Part shown: positions 22,634 through 27,013 of the stretch, piece after piece
Numbering within the stretch: the first letter of the stretch is position 1
How the letters are laid out: each line of letters opens with the position of its first letter
Assembly: GCA_041664945.1 (NCBI GenBank)
Contig: JBAYJY010000051.1
Span: 1 to 27,013, forward strand
Source: JBAYJY01 sp041664945
GTDB lineage: Bacteria; UBP15; UBA6099
Length of the DNA: 27,013 bases
Direction of reading: 5' to 3'
Position numbers and translations under genes: made by a program
Notes under the pieces: model-generated
What the model was told of the DNA's origin: nothing
Database searches by the model: none
What the model saw: only the letters and a program-made list of their open reading frames with translations

Positions 22634-22665
22634 ATGAAAACCTTTTTCTCGAAAAAGGTTTTCAT
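22634..22665. terminator. 14-bp perfect A/T-rich hairpin
   Basis: ATGAAAACCTTTTT (22634-22647) and AAAAAGGTTTTCAT (22652-22665) form a perfect stem with a CTCG loop. It is symmetric, so it could stop transcription from either side. Its right arm is part of the direct repeat described at 22652-22685. Confidence 0.5.
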
Positions 22666-22924
22666 GAATTTCATTCTTTCAATGATGCTTAAAAGGAATA
22701 AGGAAAACTTTTGAAAAAGTTTTCCTTATGATCCTTTCAAAACCTTTTAACGCTCCGCGCGACTGCGCGCGCTCCGCTCGGGGTTTGGGAAAATCAAAAA
22801 CGTCAGAATACGTCAATTGCTAATGTATCGGATGACAAAATGCGCCATAAGGGGATTTCTGAGGCCCGAATAAAGAGTCGGCTGGCCGACAAAAAGGTTT
22901 TCATGAATTTCATTCTTTCAATGA
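22652..22924. repeat. Pair of 34-bp direct repeats flanking further repeats
   Basis: The 34-bp sequence beginning AAAAAGGTTTTCATGAATTT occurs identically at 22652-22685 and 22891-22924. Between the copies lie a third version of the composite block (22700-22782, hairpin AAGGAAAACTT/AAGTTTTCCTT at 22700-22727) and the inverted repeat unit R5 (22860-22890, GAGGCCCGAATAA then GTCGGCTGGCCGAC). No gene is visible in 22494-23047. Confidence 0.75.
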
Positions 22925-23047
22925 GTGCGCTACGACAGCTCTAATTGTTTCTCCTTTACATTTACTAACAAGATTATTATGGTATCTATGGGGATAATTT
23001 GAGTACAAAAGAGAAACAGAAGAAAAAACAGGCGGGACCAAGCTGAC

Positions 23048-23860
23048 ATGAAAATATTTTCGTTTATCGTGGCGCTGGTTTACCTCGCGACGTGGCTGAA
23101 GTATCTGCATGTGTTTCTGACCGAGGGCGACAGGCATGTGCTCGGCGCGCGTGTGCTGGCGGTTGTGGCGGTGGCGTTGCACGGCATTTATTTCGCGTCG
23201 CTCGGGCTTGAGCTTCGGCATCCGCCGATGGGGACCGTGTTCGAGTCGCTCACGACGCTCGCGCTGATGCTTTCCGTCATCTATCTGCATCTCGAGTTCC
23301 GCTCGAACACATCCTCGACCGGCATGCCGATCTTCTTCATGGTTTTCGGCCTGCAGCTTGTTTCGTCCCTGTTCATGAAATTCACGCCGGACGCCTCCCG
23401 GATGATGGGCAGCCCGATGCTCATAGCGCACATCTTTCTCGCGCTTGTCGGCTACACCGCCTTCGCCGTGGCGTTTCTCTATTCGATTCTTTATCTGCTG
23501 CTGCACCGCGAGCTGCGGTCCGGCAAGTTCCGGCTGCTGTTCCGCAACATGCCGTCGATCGAGGAGCTCGACGAGATGAACTTCCGCGCCTCGCTGATCG
23601 GGCTGATCGCGCTTTTCGTGTCGGTCGCGCTCGGGTTCGCGTGGTCCGAGATCAATTTCGGCCAGTTGCCGTTCTCCGATCCGAAAGTGACGATGACGGT
23701 TCTGACGTGGCTGATATATCTCGTGATTTTCGTGTTCAAAACGATGTTCGGCTGGTCCGGGAAGCGGATCGCCGTTCTTTCGGTCTGCGGGTTTCTGCTC
23801 GTTCTCGTCTCGATCGCGCTGATTAACCAGATGCCGTCCACGTTTCACAACATGTATTAA
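23048..23860 (+). CDS. hemX: HemX/CcsA-family membrane protein
   Basis: The 270-aa product has about eight membrane helices and the overall layout of the CcsA/ResC/HemX cytochrome-assembly superfamily: a LHGIYF helix, RHPPMGTVFESLTTLAL (family-typical G-x-x-x-E-S), and a GFAWSEINFGQLPFSDPKVTMTVLTWLIYL segment. The tryptophan-rich WGxxWxWD heme-handling motif of CcsA is not conserved (INFGQLPFSD stands in its place), which favours the HemX type. In Bacillus, HemX lies in the hem operon and lowers glutamyl-tRNA reductase levels. Here it is the first gene of a hem operon, ahead of sirC and hemA, supporting the same role. ATG 23048 has a poor ribosome-binding site and starts one base after the stop of a possible 15-codon leader frame. 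Confidence 0.8.
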   Translation: MKIFSFIVALVYLATWLKYLHVFLTEGDRHVLGARVLAVVAVALHGIYFASLGLELRHPPMGTVFESLTTLALMLSVIYLHLEFRSNTSSTGMPIFFMVFGLQLVSSLFMKFTPDASRMMGSPMLIAHIFLALVGYTAFAVAFLYSILYLLLHRELRSGKFRLLFRNMPSIEELDEMNFRASLIGLIALFVSVALGFAWSEINFGQLPFSDPKVTMTVLTWLIYLVIFVFKTMFGWSGKRIAVLSVCGFLLVLVSIALINQMPSTFHNMY

Positions 23861-23870
23861 AAGGAGCCGA

Positions 23871-24515
23871 ATGGAACCGATAAAAGATAAAAAACCGATG
23901 TATCCGATATTTCTGGAACTCGAAGGGGAGCGGTGTCTCGTCGTCGGCGGCGGACATGTGGCGGAGCGGAAGATCGAGCGGCTGCTTGAATCCGGGGCGC
24001 GTGTGACGGTGATAGCGCCGGAGGTCACGGGCCGGATAGCGGCGCTTGCCGAAGAGGGCGCCATAACGCTTGACGAACGGCGATACGCCGGAGGCGAGGC
24101 GGCCGAGTATTTTCTCGTCATCGCGGCGACAGACGACACCGCGTTGAACCGCGTTGTTTCCAGCGATGCGCGTTTGAAGGACAAGATTGTGAACATCGTC
24201 GATGTGCCGGAGCTATGCAACTTCTATGTGCCGTCCGTGTTGCGGCGCGGCGACCTGCAGATAGCGGTTTCGACCGCGGGGGCGTCGCCGAGCGTCGCGA
24301 AAAAGATTCGCGAGAAGCTGGAGCCGCTTTTTCCGGAGACTTACGCGCAACTTCTGAGGCGACTTCGCGAGTTCCGGGCGCAGTTGATGGAAAAGGAATC
24401 GGAAGAGACGCGGCGGATGGAGATTTACGGACAGGTCGCGGGCTCGCCGGAGATTGAAAAATTTCTCGAAGGAGATCCGGCGCCCCTGGAGGCGCTGATA
24501 AAGAGATGCGTCTGA
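23871..24515 (+). CDS. sirC: Precorrin-2 dehydrogenase / sirohydrochlorin ferrochelatase-like (SirC/Met8/CysG N-terminal type)
   Basis: The 214-aa product oxidises precorrin-2 to sirohydrochlorin with NAD+, the middle step of siroheme synthesis. The NAD-binding Rossmann motif is VVGGGHVAERKIERLLESGARVTVIAPE (24-51). Next come VIAATDDTALN and NIVDVPELCNFYVPSVLRRGDLQIAVSTAGASPSVAKKIREKLE, the family signature with the conserved Asp. A C-terminal helical domain (about 150-214) matches the dimerisation and substrate region of SirC/Met8. Whether it also inserts iron cannot be decided. AGGAG lies 6 nt before ATG 23871. It follows hemX by 10 bp and overlaps hemA by 10 bp, so the three are tightly coupled. 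The downstream cobA gene makes its substrate. Confidence 0.9.
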   Translation: MEPIKDKKPMYPIFLELEGERCLVVGGGHVAERKIERLLESGARVTVIAPEVTGRIAALAEEGAITLDERRYAGGEAAEYFLVIAATDDTALNRVVSSDARLKDKIVNIVDVPELCNFYVPSVLRRGDLQIAVSTAGASPSVAKKIREKLEPLFPETYAQLLRRLREFRAQLMEKESEETRRMEIYGQVAGSPEIEKFLEGDPAPLEALIKRCV

Positions 24516-25786
24516 TTCTGGTCGGGCTCAACCACGAGACCGCGCCGGTGGAGATCCGCGAGCGGCTGGCTTTTTCGCCGCAGGAAGCGGAACTCGCGCT
24601 GGGCGAGCTTCGGCGCGACCCCGCGCTCGAGGAATCGTTGCTGTTGAGCACCTGCAACCGGACCGAACTGGTGATCAGGCACAAGCCGCTGAACCCGGAC
24701 GAAACCGCCGCGCTGCCGCTGAGGCTGGCGAAACGGTTTCTTGAATGGCGGGGAGCGGAGTCGATAGGATACGAAATATTCTACGTCCGCCACGACGAGG
24801 ACGCGGTGCGGCACCTTTTCAGCGTATCCGCGGGATTGGAATCGATGATAGTGGGCGAGGCGCAGATACTCGCGCAGGTGAAGGAAGCATATCAGATATC
24901 CTGCCGCGTGCGGACGAACGGGTTTCTGCTGAACAAGCTGATGCACGCCGCGTTGCGGGCCGGCAAGCGGGCGCGTTCTGAAACGGAGATCGGAATGGGC
25001 GCGGTCTCGATCAGCCTCGCGGCGGTGGAGTTGTCGCAGAAGATATTCCGGGACCTGTCGAAGAAGCGGGCGCTGGTGATCGGCGCGGGCGAAATGGCGC
25101 GGCTGACAGCGGAGCATTTCATTCAGAAGAACGTCGGTTCGCTGACGGTGGCAAACCGCACGGACGGCAAGGCGATGGAGCTTGCGGAGCGGCTCGGCGG
25201 CCATGCGGTTCCGTTCGCGGAACTGCAGGCGGCGGTGGCGGAGTCTGACGTAGTGATCACATCAACCGGAGCGAACGAATTCATTTTGAATGAAGCGAAC
25301 GTGCGCGCCGCGATGGGGCTGAGGCAGAACAAACAGATATTTCTCATAGACATTTCAGTGCCGAGGAACATAGACCCGGCGGTGAAGCGGATATACAACG
25401 TTTTCGCATACGACATAGACGATCTGAACCAGATCGTGGACCGCAATCTCGGGCGGCGGCGGCTCGAAACGGCGAAGGTTGAAAAGATCATCGCCGAGGA
25501 GGCCGCGTCGTTTGCCGACTGGCACCGCTCGCTCGAAGTGACGCCGACGATCAGGTATCTCGTCGATAAATTCGAGACGGTGCGCACGGATGAAATAAAA
25601 CGCAACGCGAAGAATTTCACGCCGGAACAGATGGAAACGCTGGACAAGGTGACGCAGGGCATAGTGAACAAAATACTGCACAGTCCGATCGCGCGGCTGC
25701 GCGACAGCGGCAGCGGCGAGGACTCGCAGTTCTGGGTGGACGCGGTGCGCAACATATTCGCATTGGAGCCGGATACAGATGAATGA
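24506..25786 (+). CDS. hemA: Glutamyl-tRNA reductase
   Basis: HemA reduces glutamyl-tRNA(Glu) with NADPH to glutamate-1-semialdehyde, the first committed step of C5-pathway tetrapyrrole synthesis. The 426-aa product is full length. It has GLNHETAPVEIRERLAF (7-23), the catalytic Cys50 in LLSTCNRTEL, VSAGLESMIVGEAQILAQVKEAY, and an NADPH-binding Rossmann region (VIGAGEMARLTAEHF). FLIDISVPRNIDP and YDIDDLNQIVDRN follow, with a C-terminal helical dimerisation domain ending in PIARLRDSG. The start overlaps the sirC end by 10 nt and the end overlaps hemC by 8 nt, indicating strict coupling. The HemX-type protein upstream could limit its level. Very confident. Confidence 0.98.
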   Translation: MRLILVGLNHETAPVEIRERLAFSPQEAELALGELRRDPALEESLLLSTCNRTELVIRHKPLNPDETAALPLRLAKRFLEWRGAESIGYEIFYVRHDEDAVRHLFSVSAGLESMIVGEAQILAQVKEAYQISCRVRTNGFLLNKLMHAALRAGKRARSETEIGMGAVSISLAAVELSQKIFRDLSKKRALVIGAGEMARLTAEHFIQKNVGSLTVANRTDGKAMELAERLGGHAVPFAELQAAVAESDVVITSTGANEFILNEANVRAAMGLRQNKQIFLIDISVPRNIDPAVKRIYNVFAYDIDDLNQIVDRNLGRRRLETAKVEKIIAEEAASFADWHRSLEVTPTIRYLVDKFETVRTDEIKRNAKNFTPEQMETLDKVTQGIVNKILHSPIARLRDSGSGEDSQFWVDAVRNIFALEPDTDE

Positions 25787-26705
25787 AATAACGATAGGCA
25801 CGCGGCGCAGCCAGCTTGCCCGGATACAGACGACGTTCGTGCGCGGTTCGCTGGAGCGGCGCTTTCCGGAGCTCAAGATGGAAGAGCGCGTTATATTGAC
25901 GAAGGGCGACAAGATACTCGACGCGCCGCTCGCGAAGATCGGCGACAAGGGGCTTTTCACGCGGGAGATCGAAGCGGAACTGCTGGAAGGCGCGATCGAC
26001 ATGGCGGTGCACAGCTACAAGGATCTGCCGACGGAGTTGCCGGAAGGCCTGGAGGTCGGCGCGGTTCTGGAACGGGTTCCGCCTGAGGACGCGATAGTCG
26101 GGCCCGCCGGCGCGACGCTTGAAAGTCTGCGCGGAGGGGCGCGGGTGGGCACGAGCAGCCTGCGCCGGATCGCGCAACTGCTGCACGCGCGGCCCGATCT
26201 GAACATTCTGGATGTGCGCGGGAACGTGAACACGCGGATAGCGAAGCTCGACGCGGGCGAATACGACGCGCTGATACTGGCGCGCGCGGGGTTGCAGAGG
26301 ATGGGCTGTGAAGAAAGAATGTCGTCGGCGCTCGGCCCCGAAGGCTGGTATCATGCCGTGGGGCAGGGCGCGCTCGCCATAGAAATCCGCGTTGGCGATG
26401 AGCGCATGAAGAAGATCGTCGCGGCGCTCGAACACGAGCCGACGCGGAGGGCAACCGACGCCGAACGCGCGTTTCTGCGCGAGCTCGAAGGGGGTTGCCA
26501 GATACCGGTCGGCGTTAGGACTTCGATTTCGAACGGTTGGCTCACGCTTAGCGGAATGGTGGCCGGGCTGAAGGGCGACCCGTTTATCGAGGACGCCGAA
26601 TCCGGCCCGGTTGAGGAAGCGGAGGCGATCGGCGGTCGGCTGGCGAAGCGGCTGTACGGATGCGGCGGCAGGGAAGTTCTCGAATGCATAAGGAAACCGG
26701 AGTGA
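25779..26705 (+). CDS. hemC: Porphobilinogen deaminase (hydroxymethylbilane synthase)
   Basis: HemC joins four porphobilinogen molecules into hydroxymethylbilane. The 308-aa product has the N-terminal IGTRRSQLARIQT, KGDKILDAPLAKIGDKGLFTREIE, and the conserved HSYKDLPTELPEGL with the catalytic Asp82. RVGTSSLRRIAQL and VRGNVNTRIAKLDAGEYDALILARAGLQR contain the phosphate-binding arginines. The dipyrromethane cofactor is carried by Cys240 in LEGGCQIPVG. All three family domains are present. The start ATG 25779 overlaps the hemA stop (ATGAATGA). The gene is followed by an 89-bp gap with a hairpin before cobA. Very confident. Confidence 0.98.
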   Translation: MNEITIGTRRSQLARIQTTFVRGSLERRFPELKMEERVILTKGDKILDAPLAKIGDKGLFTREIEAELLEGAIDMAVHSYKDLPTELPEGLEVGAVLERVPPEDAIVGPAGATLESLRGGARVGTSSLRRIAQLLHARPDLNILDVRGNVNTRIAKLDAGEYDALILARAGLQRMGCEERMSSALGPEGWYHAVGQGALAIEIRVGDERMKKIVAALEHEPTRRATDAERAFLRELEGGCQIPVGVRTSISNGWLTLSGMVAGLKGDPFIEDAESGPVEEAEAIGGRLAKRLYGCGGREVLECIRKPE

Positions 26706-26723
26706 CGGATCTATCTGCTGTAG

Positions 26724-26744
26724 GGGCAGTTCTCAGAGCTGCCC
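26724..26744. other. Hairpin between hemC and cobA
   Basis: GGGCAGTTC pairs with GAGCTGCCC (one G-U pair) around a 3-nt loop. No T-tract follows, so it is more likely an RNA-stability or REP-like element than a terminator. It could set the hemC/cobA expression ratio. Confidence 0.4.
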
Positions 26745-26794
26745 TTAACAATGCCGGATAGCCTAAAATAAACAAGTAATCTTAAGGAGCGCGA

Positions 26795-27013
26795 ATGGGC
26801 GCAAAAGGGAAAGTGATACTCGTGGGGGCCGGTCCGGGCGATCCGGGGCTGATAACGGTGCGCGGACTTGAGGCGCTGAAAAAAGCGGATGTTTTGATTT
26901 ACGATTATCTGGCTAATCCGCTGCTGGTAGAAGCCGCGCCGTCTGGCGCCGAGAAAATATACGTCGGAAAAAAAGGCGGGGCGCACACGCTTGAACAGGA
27001 CGGCATAAATGCG
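26795..27013 (+). CDS. cobA: Uroporphyrinogen-III C-methyltransferase, N-terminal part (cut by window end)
   Basis: Only the first 73 codons are in the window. The N-terminus GKVILVGAGPGDPGLITVRGLEAL is the SUMT signature 1, with the SAM-binding GAGPGDPGL. It continues with KKADVLIYDYLANPLLVEAAPSGAEKIYVGKKGG, a standard start for CobA/SUMT. The enzyme adds two methyl groups to uroporphyrinogen III to give precorrin-2, the substrate of the SirC encoded upstream. AAGGAG (26784-26789) is ideally placed for ATG 26795. In many bacteria the corresponding gene continues into a fused HemD (uroporphyrinogen-III synthase) domain; no hemD precedes it here, so a fusion is likely but lies outside the window. 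Confidence 0.93.
   Translation, partial: MGAKGKVILVGAGPGDPGLITVRGLEALKKADVLIYDYLANPLLVEAAPSGAEKIYVGKKGGAHTLEQDGINA

Noticed and set aside
22910..24220. 436-codon minus-strand open frame across hemX and the start of sirC
   Set aside because: The opposing genes have strong family motifs and a tight operon structure; the antisense product is low-complexity and charged.

Overview
The window is 27 kb of gene-dense, GC-rich bacterial chromosome. No rRNA, tRNA, CRISPR array, phage gene or transposase gene was recognised. The organism is probably a diderm (Gram-negative-type) bacterium. It encodes an outer-membrane secretin, a YafK-type periplasmic L,D-transpeptidase, and heme synthesis by the C5 (glutamyl-tRNA) route. 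Intergenic regions are rich in short dispersed repeats, as in several uncultured or poorly sampled phyla. I cannot name the phylum; a PVC-type or candidate-phylum lineage is only a guess.

Layout. (1) 1-2440: the 3' end of a GH36/melibiase-like alpha-galactosidase, then an orphan short secretin with its own promoter. (2) 2511-6878: a five-gene plus-strand operon made of a TetR repressor with two palindromic operators, a DUF2505/SRPBCC-like lipid-binding protein, a radical SAM enzyme, an internally duplicated membrane protein and a DMT-type transporter, closed by a repeat-type terminator. This is the best candidate for an undescribed system. (3) 6907-17574, all minus strand: ttcA with a small zinc-ribbon protein, an alkaline-phosphatase-superfamily hydrolase, a YafK-like L,D-transpeptidase, an amino-sugar cluster (nagA, a SIS-domain deaminase, a degenerate PfkB protein), a CE4 polysaccharide deacetylase, a class II DNA photolyase and a PlsC-like acyltransferase. 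(4) 17906-20734: a cytoplasmic four-PAS hybrid histidine kinase. (5) 20751-22924: a secreted deacetylase-like protein bracketed by inverted copies of a repeat, then a repeat-only intergenic region. (6) 23048-27013: the tetrapyrrole operon hemX-sirC-hemA-hemC-cobA, cut by the window end.

How the genes fit together. The heme operon converts glutamyl-tRNA to hydroxymethylbilane (HemA, HemC) and carries both enzymes of the siroheme branch (CobA, SirC), with a HemX-type membrane protein in front. The nag genes would turn N-acetylglucosamine-6-phosphate into fructose-6-phosphate. With the L,D-transpeptidase and the CE4 deacetylase they give the minus-strand block a cell-wall and amino-sugar theme. 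The TetR operon looks like a regulated module for modifying and moving a small hydrophobic molecule, but its substrate cannot be read from sequence.

Several palindromic or terminator-like repeats recur between genes. One family doubles as rho-independent terminators.
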